Position numbers and translations under genes: made by a program
Assembly: GCA_947625305.1 (NCBI GenBank)
Contig: CANQNW010000010.1
Location: 18,899-82,898 of the forward strand
DNA: 64,000 bases
Source: Candidatus Gastranaerophilales bacterium
Lineage (GTDB): Bacteria > Cyanobacteriota > Vampirovibrionia > Gastranaerophilales > Gastranaerophilaceae
Direction: 5' to 3'
In this document: in pieces, positions 26,773 through 36,385 of the stretch
How the letters are laid out: each line of letters begins with the position of its first letter
How positions within the stretch are numbered: the stretch's first letter is position 1
The notes under the pieces: model-generated
Databases searched by the model: none
What the model was told of the DNA's origin: nothing
What the model saw: the letters and a program-made list of their open reading frames with translations, nothing else

Positions 26773-28086
26773 ATGAAAGCAATCGTAATCGGAGCAGGAC
26801 TTGCAGGCAGCGAGGCAGCACTGCAGCTTGCAAAACAGGGAATATATGTAGATTTATATGAAATGCGTCCTGATAAACAAACAGGAGCGCATAAAACAGG
26901 TAATTTTGCCGAGTTCGTTTGTTCTAACAGTCTCGGTTCTTACGATATTACAAATGCCTCAGGACTTTTAAAACATGAAATGGAATTTTTAGGCTCGGAA
27001 TTAATGCCTCTCATTATGGAATCACAAGTACCTGCAGGCGGAGCGCTTGCCATTGACAGAGTTCTTTTTTCTAAAAAAGTTACCGATAAAATATTATCTA
27101 ACCCTTTAATTAAAGTCATAAGGCAGGAAGTAAATTCAATAAATACGGATATTCCGACTATTATATCCTCAGGCCCTTTAACATCTGAAAGCTTATCAAA
27201 ATCCATAAAAGAATTTTTAGGAGAAAATTATTTATACTTTTTTGATGCAATAGCGCCAATCATCGAAAAAAATTCAATAAACTTTGATAAAGCATTTTAT
27301 CTAAACCGTTACAACAAAGGGAATAAAGATTATATTAACTGTCCGATGAATAAAGAAGAATATGAAAACTTTTATAATATTCTTATTAATTCACCTAAAA
27401 TTGAACTTAAATCCTTTGAAAAAAATGCAAAATTTTTTGAAGGGTGTCTGCCTATTGAAGTTATTGCGTCAAGAGGAGTTGATTCTCTCAGATTTGGGCC
27501 GTTAAAGCCCGTTGGACTTATTGATGAAAGAACGGGCATAACTAATTATGCCGTAGTTCAACTTCGTCAGGATGATAAACAGGCAAATTTATATAACCTT
27601 GTGGGATTTCAAACCAATCTTAAATGGGGAAGCCAAAAAGAATTAATTCAATCTATCCCCGGGCTTGAAAACGCAAATATCGTAAGATATGGAGTTATGC
27701 ACAGAAACACTTTTATAAACAGTCCTAAAACTCTCAATTCTGCTCTTCAATCGAGGAAAAATCCTAATATATTTTTTGCGGGACAAATTACAGGCACCGA
27801 AGGATACACTGAATCAATTGCCTCGGGACTTCTAGCAGGAATTAATATGGCAAGGTATATTAATAATAAACCGTTATTAAAACTTCCTAATGAAACTATG
27901 CTCGGAGCATTGATGAGTTATATTGCTTATGAAGGTCATACTTCCTTCCAGCCAATAAACTCAAATTGGGGAATTATGCCGCCCGTTAATGCGGATAAAA
28001 AAATATTAAAAAATAAAAAACTTAAAAATGAACTGCTGGCTGATAGGGCAATAGAAACTCTTAAGAATTTTTTAAATACGATTTAA
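26773..28086 (+). CDS. trmFO: Methylenetetrahydrofolate-tRNA-(uracil-54-C5)-methyltransferase
   Basis: Makes m5U54 in the T-loop of tRNAs using methylene-THF and FADH2. 437 residues, the family length. FAD-binding start IVIGAGLAGSEAALQLA and the TrmFO/GidA signatures MRPDKQTGAHKT, FAEFVCSNSLGS and GVMHRNTFINSP, and GYTESIASGLLAGI near the end. TrmFO is typical of Firmicutes, Cyanobacteria and some proteobacteria. No SD; AATAAT ends 6 nt before ATG, suggesting leaderless mRNA. The 3' end overlaps the convergent Cys-cluster gene by 26 bp. Confidence 0.95.
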   Translation: MKAIVIGAGLAGSEAALQLAKQGIYVDLYEMRPDKQTGAHKTGNFAEFVCSNSLGSYDITNASGLLKHEMEFLGSELMPLIMESQVPAGGALAIDRVLFSKKVTDKILSNPLIKVIRQEVNSINTDIPTIISSGPLTSESLSKSIKEFLGENYLYFFDAIAPIIEKNSINFDKAFYLNRYNKGNKDYINCPMNKEEYENFYNILINSPKIELKSFEKNAKFFEGCLPIEVIASRGVDSLRFGPLKPVGLIDERTGITNYAVVQLRQDDKQANLYNLVGFQTNLKWGSQKELIQSIPGLENANIVRYGVMHRNTFINSPKTLNSALQSRKNPNIFFAGQITGTEGYTESIASGLLAGINMARYINNKPLLKLPNETMLGALMSYIAYEGHTSFQPINSNWGIMPPVNADKKILKNKKLKNELLADRAIETLKNFLNTI

Positions 28087-28462
28087 ATTCTTTATCCGCC
28101 TCAAAATAATAACCGCAGCCTTTTAAAGGTTTTCCTCCGTTTATTAAAAATTTTGTATTTACTCTCGGATACTGTCTGCACCCAAGCCCTCTAAAAAAAT
28201 ATACTCTGCATTTGTTATCATCAGATATTTCCCTGCATGTGAATAACAAAGCACCTGTTTCACTTTTTCCCGAAACATAAAAATTTTTAAAATGCTTATT
28301 CCACTTTTTTACTTTTTCAAACTGTTCTTCTGTTTTTATAGGCTCATCTTCTATGTATAACAATATATTTCTGCAGCACGCCCCGCATTTTTTGCAATTA
28401 CCCTTTCTTACATATTTTGATGAAGATACTTTTTGTATAAAAAATTTTATATATTTAAACAT
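28061..28462 (-). CDS. YkgJ-family cysteine-cluster protein
   Basis: 133 residues. Hallmark CxxCGxCC (NCKKCGACCRN) near residue 24 with two further conserved Cys (FTCREI, NKCRVY) and a late RQYPRV...GCGYYF. The family is presumed to bind Zn or an Fe-S cluster; its reaction is not established. Start ATG 28462 overlaps the upstream stop as TGATG, so it is translationally coupled to the exported protein before it. A TTG one codon earlier is less likely. Confidence 0.85.
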   Translation of the reverse strand: MFKYIKFFIQKVSSSKYVRKGNCKKCGACCRNILLYIEDEPIKTEEQFEKVKKWNKHFKNFYVSGKSETGALLFTCREISDDNKCRVYFFRGLGCRQYPRVNTKFLINGGKPLKGCGYYFEADKEFKSYLKNS

Positions 28463-28863
28463 CAATAAACCATAAATTCCTTATGTGCAAACGGATAATT
28501 TTTCTTATTCAGGTAAAAGAATTGCAAAATATATCGTCCCGGCTTTTGAATGTATATATAATCCCTGTATACTTTAGAATATGTATCAATATAAATATCT
28601 TTTGTCATATTTATTGAATAACCCCAATTAGAGGTTTTTTCATTTTGGTTTGATACCTGCATTCTTACACCTGAATATTTAAGCCCTTCAGGTAATACAA
28701 GCGCATAATATATCCTTGTTTTTACGGGGAAATTTCTTTCTATCCTTTTTATGCTTTGATTTGTAATTGTTTCCTGCGACAGTATTATATATGGTTTTTC
28801 TTTTTTAAAACCGGTACAAATTAATAAAGGAAATATTAATAAAATTAATAATATTTTTTTCAT
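28462..28863 (-). CDS. Small exported protein of unknown function
   Basis: 133 residues. N-terminal signal sequence (KKILLILLIFPLLICTGF) with a Cys at 16; the preceding residues (L-L-I) are a poor lipobox, so secretion is likelier than lipidation. The rest is rich in Tyr and beta-type alternation (YIYIQKPGRYILQFFYLNKKNYPFAHKEFMVY), like a small periplasmic beta-sandwich. Coupled on both sides: its ATG overlaps the TPR gene stop (TAATG), and its stop overlaps the Cys-cluster gene start. No family recognised. Confidence 0.7.
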   Translation of the reverse strand: MKKILLILLIFPLLICTGFKKEKPYIILSQETITNQSIKRIERNFPVKTRIYYALVLPEGLKYSGVRMQVSNQNEKTSNWGYSINMTKDIYIDTYSKVYRDYIYIQKPGRYILQFFYLNKKNYPFAHKEFMVY

Positions 28864-30905
28864 TACTGTTTAGTTGTTTCCTGCGGAGGAAGTTTTTTCT
28901 TCAAATTATTGACTTTATTTTGTATATTATTTTTTAAATTTTTGTCCTGAGTGCAATTAACAAACTTTTCATAATTTTCAATTGCGGAATTAAGATTATT
29001 TTCTTTTTCATAAGCAAGACCTAATGCATAATAAGCATAAGCGTAATCACTTTTTAACTCTACCACCTTTTCAAAACAAACTTTTGCCTCATCAAGCTTG
29101 TTTTGCTCAGCCAAGCATAAACCTTTATTAAAATATGCATCAGGATTATCCGGTGTTGTATTTATTGCCTCGTCATAAGCTTTTATGGCATCATCAAGCT
29201 GATTTAATCCTTTATATGTATTTCCTATTTTTATATTAATAAATTCATCCTTGGGATTTGCGCCGTATGCCTTTTGATATTGAGTTAAAGCAGATTTATA
29301 ATCCTTATTTTTATAATAATTATCTCCCATACTTACAAAATATGTGAAATTTTCGGCAGGATTGTTATCTTTATTTGCCTCTATTGCTTTTTCGTATATT
29401 ATTTTAGCCTCATCGGTTTTATCATATTTACTTAAAGTTTTTCCGTATGCGGAAAGAACTTCAGGATTATCGGGAGCAATAGACATAGCTCTTTCAAAAT
29501 ACTCTGTCATTTTAGATTTCGAGCCTGTCTTTTCATAAGCATTCGCAATAGCAATATATAATAACGGATTATCTCCATCATACTTAAGCGCATTTTCATA
29601 TGCGGTTACTGCCTTTTTATAATTTCCCGTTTGCGAATAGCTGTCACCCTGCGCGCAGTATGCTTTTATTAAATAATCTTTAGCTGTTTTGTTAGCGGGG
29701 TCTTTCGTCAGAATATTATTGTATAGTGCAATAGCTTCTTCATATCTTTTTTGTGCGTGCATCGCAATTGCTTTATTTAAAACATACTCGCCGTTATCCG
29801 GGAAAGAGGCTATTAAACTGTCATATACACTTATTGCCTCATCATAACGTTTTGCCAGATGATACGATTTTGCAAGTTCTTTTTGGATATCAGTGTTTTT
29901 AGGTGATATTTTTCTGCCTTCTTCCAGCATTTTTACGGCATTTTCGTAATCACCTTTTTTAGAATATATTATTCCTGCATTGAGATAAGCTACTTCGTTA
30001 TCTTTAACTTCCGAAATATATTTATTATACTGTTCAAGAGCCTCATCATACTTTTCTTTATCCGCCAATAAGTTTGCGAAGTCAAATCTTATTGAATTCA
30101 TATCGGGATTAATATCCAAGACTTTTGAAAATTCCTGTTCCGCCTCACTATCTTTAGACTGTGCAAGATAAACATACGCAAGATTTGCCCTTGCAACATA
30201 ATCATCTTTATCTTTTTCAACAGCCTTTTTTAATATTTTTTCGGCATTATTAAAATCCGATATACGATAAAGTGCAAGCCCGTAATTTGAATAATCTTCA
30301 AAATTATTAGGGTCTTTTAAATATAAATCATTGTATATTTTTACGGCATCCTGAGGCTTATTCATCCTCAAATATAAAGATGCCATATTTTCTCGTGCAT
30401 CAAGGGCATCAGGATAATAATTTAAAAACATTTGGTAATATTTAATAGCTTCCTCATCTTCTTTTAAATGAGTTTTTACACTAGCTAAGTTTAAATAATT
30501 ATATTTATATTCGGGAAAGATTTTCATAGCCTGAGAATATGCGTCATCGGCATTTTTGTAATCCTGTATCTGCTCATATATATTACCAAGGCTTATATAA
30601 ATAAAAGCATCATTCGGTCTTAATTTTAAAGCCTTCTTATATGCCTCTGAGGCATTAGCCCACTGACCGAGTTCTGTATACATTCCGCCAAGTTTTGTAT
30701 ATAACAGAGCATCATCGGGCGATAATTGAACAGCTTTATTTAAACTTTCAACAGCCTCCGTGTATTTCCCGTTATCTGCCTGAGTGCAGGCTTGTTTATA
30801 ATACTGATTTGCCTCGGGTGTCATTGCATACACAGATGCGGAAAAAACTCCCGATAATATTATTCCCGTTAATATTCTCTTGATATTTATGATACATCCC
30901 TCCAT
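28863..30905 (-). CDS. Exported tetratricopeptide-repeat protein
   Basis: About 680 residues: signal peptide (RILTGIILSGVFSASVYA) followed by some 17 TPR units in succession, each with the W/L-G-A/Y-A/P spacing (for example AVESLNKAVQLSPDDALLYTKLG, AIENYEKFVNC), ending in a Lys/Pro-rich tail. A periplasmic scaffold for protein-protein contacts. The start is uncertain: ATG 30905 encodes MEGC, but its own first codons are the GGAGGG that looks like a Shine-Dalgarno, so initiation might be a few codons later at a non-ATG codon. Frames further upstream have no signal and are unlikely. Confidence 0.85.
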   Translation of the reverse strand: MEGCIINIKRILTGIILSGVFSASVYAMTPEANQYYKQACTQADNGKYTEAVESLNKAVQLSPDDALLYTKLGGMYTELGQWANASEAYKKALKLRPNDAFIYISLGNIYEQIQDYKNADDAYSQAMKIFPEYKYNYLNLASVKTHLKEDEEAIKYYQMFLNYYPDALDARENMASLYLRMNKPQDAVKIYNDLYLKDPNNFEDYSNYGLALYRISDFNNAEKILKKAVEKDKDDYVARANLAYVYLAQSKDSEAEQEFSKVLDINPDMNSIRFDFANLLADKEKYDEALEQYNKYISEVKDNEVAYLNAGIIYSKKGDYENAVKMLEEGRKISPKNTDIQKELAKSYHLAKRYDEAISVYDSLIASFPDNGEYVLNKAIAMHAQKRYEEAIALYNNILTKDPANKTAKDYLIKAYCAQGDSYSQTGNYKKAVTAYENALKYDGDNPLLYIAIANAYEKTGSKSKMTEYFERAMSIAPDNPEVLSAYGKTLSKYDKTDEAKIIYEKAIEANKDNNPAENFTYFVSMGDNYYKNKDYKSALTQYQKAYGANPKDEFINIKIGNTYKGLNQLDDAIKAYDEAINTTPDNPDAYFNKGLCLAEQNKLDEAKVCFEKVVELKSDYAYAYYALGLAYEKENNLNSAIENYEKFVNCTQDKNLKNNIQNKVNNLKKKLPPQETTKQ

Positions 30906-31031
30906 ATACATGTAAATTATCTTATTTAATTTAAAAAAAATCAATGTATTAAAAATTTCTTCCATCAAAGTTAAGACTGCAAAAACGTGGAAATGCTTAT
31001 TTAAGGTCATAACGTAATGCAGAGATATTGA

Positions 31032-31182
31032 GAAAAACCCCAAATAACAAAAGAAGTAATTGATGAAAACGGTCGGTTTCATATAGGCGATATCAGCGGA
31101 TAAAGACGGTTATATTAAGCCAAAAACTTCTGCAAAAAAGGTTAAAAGTAAAGAACTTATTAAATGGTATGAATCGTTATAA
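31032..31182 (+). pseudogene. Decayed gene fragment (3' end), frameshifted
   Basis: The plus strand reads EKPQITKEVIDENGRFHIGDISG, stops, and continues in the +1 frame as DKDGYIKPKTSAKKVKSKEL to a natural stop at 31182. Both halves look protein-like, and the repeated xDxDG phrasing suggests one former reading frame split by a short deletion. It overlaps the 3' end of the yihY-type gene by 6 bp. Family not recognised. Confidence 0.35.
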
Positions 31183-32025
31183 TGATTTATCGGCACTTGA
31201 GTTAAGACGATTATAAACCCTTGAATTTATTTCACCGCCGATAAGAACTATTAAAGAAGTATAATAGAGCCATACCATCAAAATTGCGAAAGCTCCGATT
31301 GTTCCGTATACTTTGTTATATGCATTTAAATTACTTAAATATAGGGAAAAACACCAAGAACCCAGCATCCATAAGAAACTGAAAAATAAAGTGCCGGGAA
31401 GAACACTTCTGAATTTTATCTTATCATTGCCTTCAATACAGGGGAGAATAAAATAATTTCCCAAAGCACAAAAGACAAGAGCCAAATATGATACGGGCCA
31501 TCTTATTACAGATATAATATCTATTGATAACTTAGATAATATTGTATATTGTAATGTAAAATCTAAAAATACTTTACCAAGAACTATTAAATTAACCGCT
31601 AAAAACAAAAGCAGGGAATTAACAAAAACCATAATAACGGCAAGGCTTCTTGTATATATAAAACTTCTTGTTTCTTCAATTGCATAGGCTCTGTTCAGAC
31701 CTTTTATAATAACGGCAAGTGCGTTAGATGCAAGCCATATTGTAATAACAAGCCCAAAAATAGCAATTAACTTACCCTGTTTAAATATCATAGCCTCATT
31801 TAAAGTATTCAAGATTAAAGATGCCACGTCTTTTGGCGCAATATTAGTTAAAAAGTTTAAAATTGGAGTGATTAAAGTTTTTTTACCCATCCACGCAAAA
31901 AGAGAGGTTAAAAACAATAAGAAAGGGAACAAGCCCAAAATAAACCAGAAAGCCATTTCGGCAGCCACACCGAAAAAGTCCTGATCTATAATTTTTTTTA
32001 CAAGGGATTCTATATATTTTCTCAT
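31177..32025 (-). CDS. YihY/BrkB-family inner-membrane protein
   Basis: 282 residues with six hydrophobic segments. Family signature near the N-terminus (DQDFFGVAAEMAFWFILGLFPFLLFLTSL), then NALAVIIKGLNRAYAIEETRSF, and a C-terminal ILMVWLYYTSLIVLIGGEIN. The family was once mis-called RNase BN and is of unknown, possibly transport, function. The start overlaps the nrnA stop by 4 bp (ATGA). Confidence 0.92.
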   Translation of the reverse strand: MRKYIESLVKKIIDQDFFGVAAEMAFWFILGLFPFLLFLTSLFAWMGKKTLITPILNFLTNIAPKDVASLILNTLNEAMIFKQGKLIAIFGLVITIWLASNALAVIIKGLNRAYAIEETRSFIYTRSLAVIMVFVNSLLLFLAVNLIVLGKVFLDFTLQYTILSKLSIDIISVIRWPVSYLALVFCALGNYFILPCIEGNDKIKFRSVLPGTLFFSFLWMLGSWCFSLYLSNLNAYNKVYGTIGAFAILMVWLYYTSLIVLIGGEINSRVYNRLNSSADKSL

Positions 32026-32993
32026 TCCAGTTCACTTTGAATTCGTTTTAAAAGTTTATCATAAGCAATAGCTATAGGTTTCTTAATGGTACATCCTGCG
32101 GCAAAAGTATGACCGCCTCCGCCGAAATCTACAACTATAGGAATTAAATCTAAAGTTTTACTGCGCAGACTGATTTTTGTAAATCCTTCTTTTGTTTCTT
32201 TTAATATTGCAGCCACCTCAACATTTTTAGAAGTCCTTAAAACTTCTACTATACCCTCTGTGAAATCATCAGTTGCATTAAATTTACTCATATCACTTCT
32301 TGTAATTTTAGAGAAAGCTATTTTACCGTTATTGTAAAAAACGGTATTAGAAACAACATATGCCTGAAATTGCACCATTGATTGAGGTTTTGTTTCATAG
32401 CAGGCTCTAAATTCATAAGTAGGCGAAACACCCAGCCTTACTAAATCTGCCGCAAGCATAAATGTCTCGGGAGTTGTATTTTCGTACTTAAATCCTCCGG
32501 TATCAGTTAATAATGAAGTATAAATACATCTTGCAACATCTTTTGGAATTTCAAATTCCCAGTCTTTAAATATTTTATAAAGGATTATACCGACACAAGC
32601 CGCATCCCCGTCAATAATATTTAAATCACCGTAACCCACATTGGTTTTATGATGATCAATATTTACTTTATATTTAGCATTATCAAAAATGTTTGTTCCG
32701 TAAACAAGCCTGTCTTTAGATGCAACATCTACCGCAATTGCCAAATCATAAACTTTATTTTTATCAAGACTTTGAACATCAATAAATTTATTTGATTGAG
32801 GCAAAAAAGTATAAATATTAGGCAATGCACCGACTATAACTGAATCTGCTTTTTTATTAAAAAATTTTTCTATCATTATACTTAATGCAAGATTTGATCC
32901 CAGTGTATCGCCATCGGGACTGACATGCGAAAATATAACAATATTCTCTGCCTCACTTATTTTATTTTTTAACTCTAAAGAAAAATCATTCAT
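32022..32993 (-). CDS. nrnA: DHH-family oligoribonuclease/pAp phosphatase
   Basis: Cytoplasmic phosphoesterase that degrades nano-RNA and 3'-phosphoadenosine 5'-phosphate. 323 residues. DHH motifs: SHVSPDGDTLGS near 21-31, VDVASKDR, NIDHHKTN (DHH signature), and LLTDTGGFKYENTT. The DHHA1 domain ends in FGGGGHTFAAGCTI, the substrate-binding glycine loop. Start ATG 32993 is preceded by TAGAAT exactly 6 nt upstream and no SD, so probably leaderless. Confidence 0.92.
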   Translation of the reverse strand: MNDFSLELKNKISEAENIVIFSHVSPDGDTLGSNLALSIMIEKFFNKKADSVIVGALPNIYTFLPQSNKFIDVQSLDKNKVYDLAIAVDVASKDRLVYGTNIFDNAKYKVNIDHHKTNVGYGDLNIIDGDAACVGIILYKIFKDWEFEIPKDVARCIYTSLLTDTGGFKYENTTPETFMLAADLVRLGVSPTYEFRACYETKPQSMVQFQAYVVSNTVFYNNGKIAFSKITRSDMSKFNATDDFTEGIVEVLRTSKNVEVAAILKETKEGFTKISLRSKTLDLIPIVVDFGGGGHTFAAGCTIKKPIAIAYDKLLKRIQSELE

Positions 32994-32999
32994 ACTTTT

Positions 33000-33005
33000 A
33001 TTCTA
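33000..33005 (-). promoter_or_regulatory. -10-like hexamer (TAGAAT) for leaderless nrnA
   Basis: TAGAAT-AAAAGT-ATG on the minus strand; 6 nt between hexamer and start, no Shine-Dalgarno. Confidence 0.45.
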
Positions 33006-33063
33006 GTCAGCTGCTGCTGAAAATTTCCCCATAAGATTATTATACAATAAAAAATAAAAACTT

Positions 33064-34101
33064 CTAGGGTTTAATCAAAACCTTTAATGCTCTGCCGTTC
33101 ATATGTTTTATTAAAGCCTCTTCAGCTTTTTCTAAAGGCATGGTTTCCGTAATAAGCTTTTCCACCTCCACTTCACCCTCCGCTATAAGCCTTAATGCCT
33201 CTCTAAAATATAATGGAGTATGATGAAAAATACTTATAACTTTTATTTCGTCATAATGAAGTCTTCTTGTATCAATATTTATAGAACTTCCTTCCTTACA
33301 GCCTCCAAAAAGATGAACAACACCGCCCCTTCTTACGAAAGTAAACATTCTCTCCCATATTTCGGGCAGACCGACACATTCAACAGCTACATCAAGCCCC
33401 TTTTTGCCTTCCGAAAAATCAATAAAAATTTTTTCGGGATTTTTATATTTTGTTAAATCAATAATTTCATCGGCGCCGCCAAATTCTTTTGCCAATTTTA
33501 GCTTTAAAGGATTTCTTCCTGCCGCTATAACTCTTGCACCCTTTAATTTAGCCATTCTTACAAACATTTGCCCGATTGGGCCTAAACCAACAACTCCTAC
33601 CGTCTGCCCTGCTTTTATGCCTGTTTTTTCTATTCCGTGAACAACATTAGCCAAGGGTTCAGAAAATGCCGCCTTTTCAAAACTTAAACCATCAGGGAGT
33701 TTTAACAAATTTCTTTTTACTATTGCAGCGGGAATATTTATATATTCAGAATATGCTCCGTTTAAAAATTCTAAATTTTCGCAGAGATTATATTCTCCCC
33801 GCTTGCAGAAAAAACACTTTCCGCAAGGAGCCGAATTAGCGGCAACAACTCTATCTCCGACATTAAAACCGACTACATCTTTTCCTACTTTATTAATAAT
33901 CCCCGAAAACTCATGCCCGAAACCTGACGGTACTTTCTTTATTAATACGGGATGACCTCGTCTGTATGTTTTAACATCTGTTCCGCAAGTAAGTGCAGCC
34001 ATAATCTTAACTTGAACTTCGCCTGCTTTTGGCTCTTTTATATCAACCTCCTCGAACTTTACATTCAAGGGAGAATAAAATTGCAATGATTTCATTTTCA
34101 T
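33064..34101 (-). CDS. Zinc-dependent medium-chain dehydrogenase
   Basis: 345 residues, sorbitol/threonine dehydrogenase-like. Catalytic zinc ligands in TCGTDVK and GHEFSG; structural zinc Cys4 in APCGKCFFCKRGEYNLC; NAD(P) Rossmann motif VGVVGLGPIGQMFVRMAK. The substrate cannot be read; sugar alcohols or amino alcohols are usual for this branch. Its start overlaps the stop of the upstream paralogue by 4 bp (ATGA), so the two dehydrogenases are co-translated and may catalyse successive or alternative polyol steps. Confidence 0.88.
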   Translation of the reverse strand: MKMKSLQFYSPLNVKFEEVDIKEPKAGEVQVKIMAALTCGTDVKTYRRGHPVLIKKVPSGFGHEFSGIINKVGKDVVGFNVGDRVVAANSAPCGKCFFCKRGEYNLCENLEFLNGAYSEYINIPAAIVKRNLLKLPDGLSFEKAAFSEPLANVVHGIEKTGIKAGQTVGVVGLGPIGQMFVRMAKLKGARVIAAGRNPLKLKLAKEFGGADEIIDLTKYKNPEKIFIDFSEGKKGLDVAVECVGLPEIWERMFTFVRRGGVVHLFGGCKEGSSINIDTRRLHYDEIKVISIFHHTPLYFREALRLIAEGEVEVEKLITETMPLEKAEEALIKHMNGRALKVLIKP

Positions 34102-35111
34102 ATTTTAATAAAAGCCTTCATAATTTTATTGGATAGTGTATCATTTACCGCATCATTAAGCCGTTCCAGAGAATAAACTTCAGATATCCCCTCGACATGT
34201 ACTTTTCCGGATTCTAATAATTCCATAGAATCCTCTAAATCCATCGGAGAAGGGGAGTAACTTCCCATAACGGTTAATTCTCTGTAATAAATATCATTAT
34301 TTTTAAATCCTGCAAGATTATCTTTTGTGCTTGAAAATACAAGAATTTTTCCTCCGTCTCTGACTGCATTTACCGCAAAATCTAAAGCTCTTGAAGAACC
34401 TGCCGTTAAAAATACATTGTCAAAACCAAATGGAGCATAATTTTTCATTTCATTCAACACAAGACCTTCCTCTTGAATTAAAAATGATTTTTCAAACCCA
34501 AAGTTTTCTGATAAACAAACTCTTTCGTAGATTAAATCACAACCGAAAGCTTTATTACCTAATGCCTTTACTGCCTGTCCCATTAATATTCCAATTGAGC
34601 CCAGCCCGATTATAAGATTATTTGTGCCGTCTTTAAGCCCTGTTCTTTTTACAGCCCTGACACAACAGCCTAAAGGTTCTAAAAATGATGCTTCTATATC
34701 GGATAAATTTAAATTTACATTAAATACGGTGTTTTGAAGGTGTTCTTCTGATACATAAATATATTCAGCAAATCCGCCCGGAACTATATTTGTACTTTTA
34801 AAATGACGGCACATTGAATAATTACCGCCCCAGCAATATATACAGTTAAAGCAAGGGACATGATGACCTAAAACCACTTTATCGCCAACGGCAAAATTTG
34901 TATTGGATTTAATCTCAACAATTTCACCCACAACCTCATGACCTAAAACAGCGCCGTCTTTTGCTTTTCCTGTTCTTATTTTAACAATATCGGAACCGCA
35001 GAGCCCGCATCCTATAACCTTAATTATTGCTCCGTTTTCATACTCGTCCAATAAGGGACGAGGAATATCCTGAATTTCAAATTTATTATTATTTAAAACA
35101 GCAGCTTTCAT
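34098..35111 (-). CDS. Zinc-dependent medium-chain dehydrogenase (second copy)
   Basis: 337 residues, paralogue of the following gene. Catalytic zinc ligands GCGLCGSDIVK and GHEVVGE; structural Cys4 in VPCFNCIYCWGGNYSMC; cofactor loop NLIIGLGSIGILMGQ. Start ATG 35111 follows GAGGG at proper spacing; a GTG four codons upstream overlaps that site. Ten bp downstream of trmD, so probably at the end of the rimM-trmD transcript. Substrate unknown. Confidence 0.87.
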   Translation of the reverse strand: MKAAVLNNNKFEIQDIPRPLLDEYENGAIIKVIGCGLCGSDIVKIRTGKAKDGAVLGHEVVGEIVEIKSNTNFAVGDKVVLGHHVPCFNCIYCWGGNYSMCRHFKSTNIVPGGFAEYIYVSEEHLQNTVFNVNLNLSDIEASFLEPLGCCVRAVKRTGLKDGTNNLIIGLGSIGILMGQAVKALGNKAFGCDLIYERVCLSENFGFEKSFLIQEEGLVLNEMKNYAPFGFDNVFLTAGSSRALDFAVNAVRDGGKILVFSSTKDNLAGFKNNDIYYRELTVMGSYSPSPMDLEDSMELLESGKVHVEGISEVYSLERLNDAVNDTLSNKIMKAFIKI

Positions 35112-35132
35112 AATTTCCCTCACTTGAATATT

Positions 35133-35867
35133 TTAAATCAAATTATTTTTTTTTAAAATTTTTTTATCATATTCCGATAATTCGGTTTTTAAAAATTTTT
35201 CATATAAATCAGGTCTTTTTTGTTTTGTAACTATAAATTGCTGGAGCCTTCGCCATTCCTTTATTTTTTCATGATTACCCGATACAAGTACTTCAGGAAC
35301 ATTAAGTCCCATATACTCTCTCGGTTTTGTATAATGAGGATGTTCTAAAAGCCCGTCATAATGAGAATCATTTTCTTTTGAGTCCTCATCACCTAAAGCA
35401 CCCTCTATCATCCTTGTTACGGTGTCAATAATACATAATGCAGGCATTTCCCCGCCTGTTAATACGAAATCACCTATTGAAACTTCTTCAGCCTTAGTTA
35501 TTTGTTTAATCCTATCGTCAAATCCTTCATAATGACCGCAAATTATAATTAACTGATTGTATTGACCGAATTTCTTTGCCATTTCTTGGTTAAATACTTT
35601 TCCTTGAGGTGACATTATGATAGTTTTTGAATTTTCCGATTTTTCAATACTGTTATAAGCATCAATATACGGCTGACAGGATAATAGCATGCCTGCACCT
35701 CCGCCATAAGGAGTATCATCAACCTTTTTATGCCTATCAAGGGTATAATCTCTCGGATTAACAGCATTTATACTTATAAGATTTCTTTCCGATGCTCTTT
35801 TTAATATACTGAAATCGGAGGAAGATTTAATTATTTCCGGAAATAGAGATAATACAACAAAATTCAA
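35133..35867 (-). CDS. trmD: tRNA (guanine-37-N1)-methyltransferase
   Basis: Methylates G37 next to the anticodon to prevent frameshifting. 244 residues, family length. SPOUT knot motifs: PYGGGAGMLLSCQPY, IIMSPQGK, IIICGHYEGFDDRI, SIGDFVLTGGE. The C-terminal LEHPHYTKPREY is conserved. It overlaps rimM by 4 bp, the classic rimM-trmD pair. rpsP and rplS, often neighbours elsewhere, are absent here. Confidence 0.97.
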   Translation of the reverse strand: MNFVVLSLFPEIIKSSSDFSILKRASERNLISINAVNPRDYTLDRHKKVDDTPYGGGAGMLLSCQPYIDAYNSIEKSENSKTIIMSPQGKVFNQEMAKKFGQYNQLIIICGHYEGFDDRIKQITKAEEVSIGDFVLTGGEMPALCIIDTVTRMIEGALGDEDSKENDSHYDGLLEHPHYTKPREYMGLNVPEVLVSGNHEKIKEWRRLQQFIVTKQKRPDLYEKFLKTELSEYDKKILKKNNLI

Positions 35868-36379
35868 CTTATTAAACCTTCTATATTATTTACGACAACT
35901 CTTTTATTTCTTATGTCAACAACGGGAACAAGTTCCTTGACAAAGGGAACAAGATGTTCTTTATTATTAGCATCTTTAACGGAAATAAGATTATTTGCGA
36001 GATTTTCTCCGACTGCACTTATAACTCCTATGGCACTTCCATCTTCGTCAAATACCTCCATTCCGATTAAGTCGCTGATAAGATATTCATCGTTTTCGAG
36101 CGATTTTTCAACCTCATTTTTTGAAAGATATATGTCACACCCTTTATATATTTCAACTTCGTTAATATTATTAAATTCTTTAAATTTAATTATCGCAAAA
36201 TGCTTATGAAATCTTACAGAAGTAACATTTAACTCAATATATTCATTATCTTTTTTAACGAATACTTTTTTTAAAACTTCAATTTGGTGTTCTCTGCCTT
36301 TTGAAAAACCTGCTTTTACTTCGCCTTTGACACCATGAAAATTAAGAATTTTTGCAACGGAAATTAAATTATCAGACAT
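35864..36379 (-). CDS. rimM: 16S rRNA-processing protein RimM
   Basis: Assists 30S head assembly through binding of ribosomal protein S19. 171 residues: N-terminal RimM domain (VAKILNFHGVKGEVKAG, the usual GxHGxKG pattern with F) and a C-terminal PRC-barrel (DEYLISDLIGMEVFDEDGSAIGVI ... NLISVKDANNKEHLVPFVKELVP). Lies between the zinc-ribbon protein gene (6 bp gap) and trmD (4 bp overlap) in one operon. Confidence 0.95.
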   Translation of the reverse strand: MSDNLISVAKILNFHGVKGEVKAGFSKGREHQIEVLKKVFVKKDNEYIELNVTSVRFHKHFAIIKFKEFNNINEVEIYKGCDIYLSKNEVEKSLENDEYLISDLIGMEVFDEDGSAIGVISAVGENLANNLISVKDANNKEHLVPFVKELVPVVDIRNKRVVVNNIEGLIS

Positions 36380-36385
36380 AATTAA

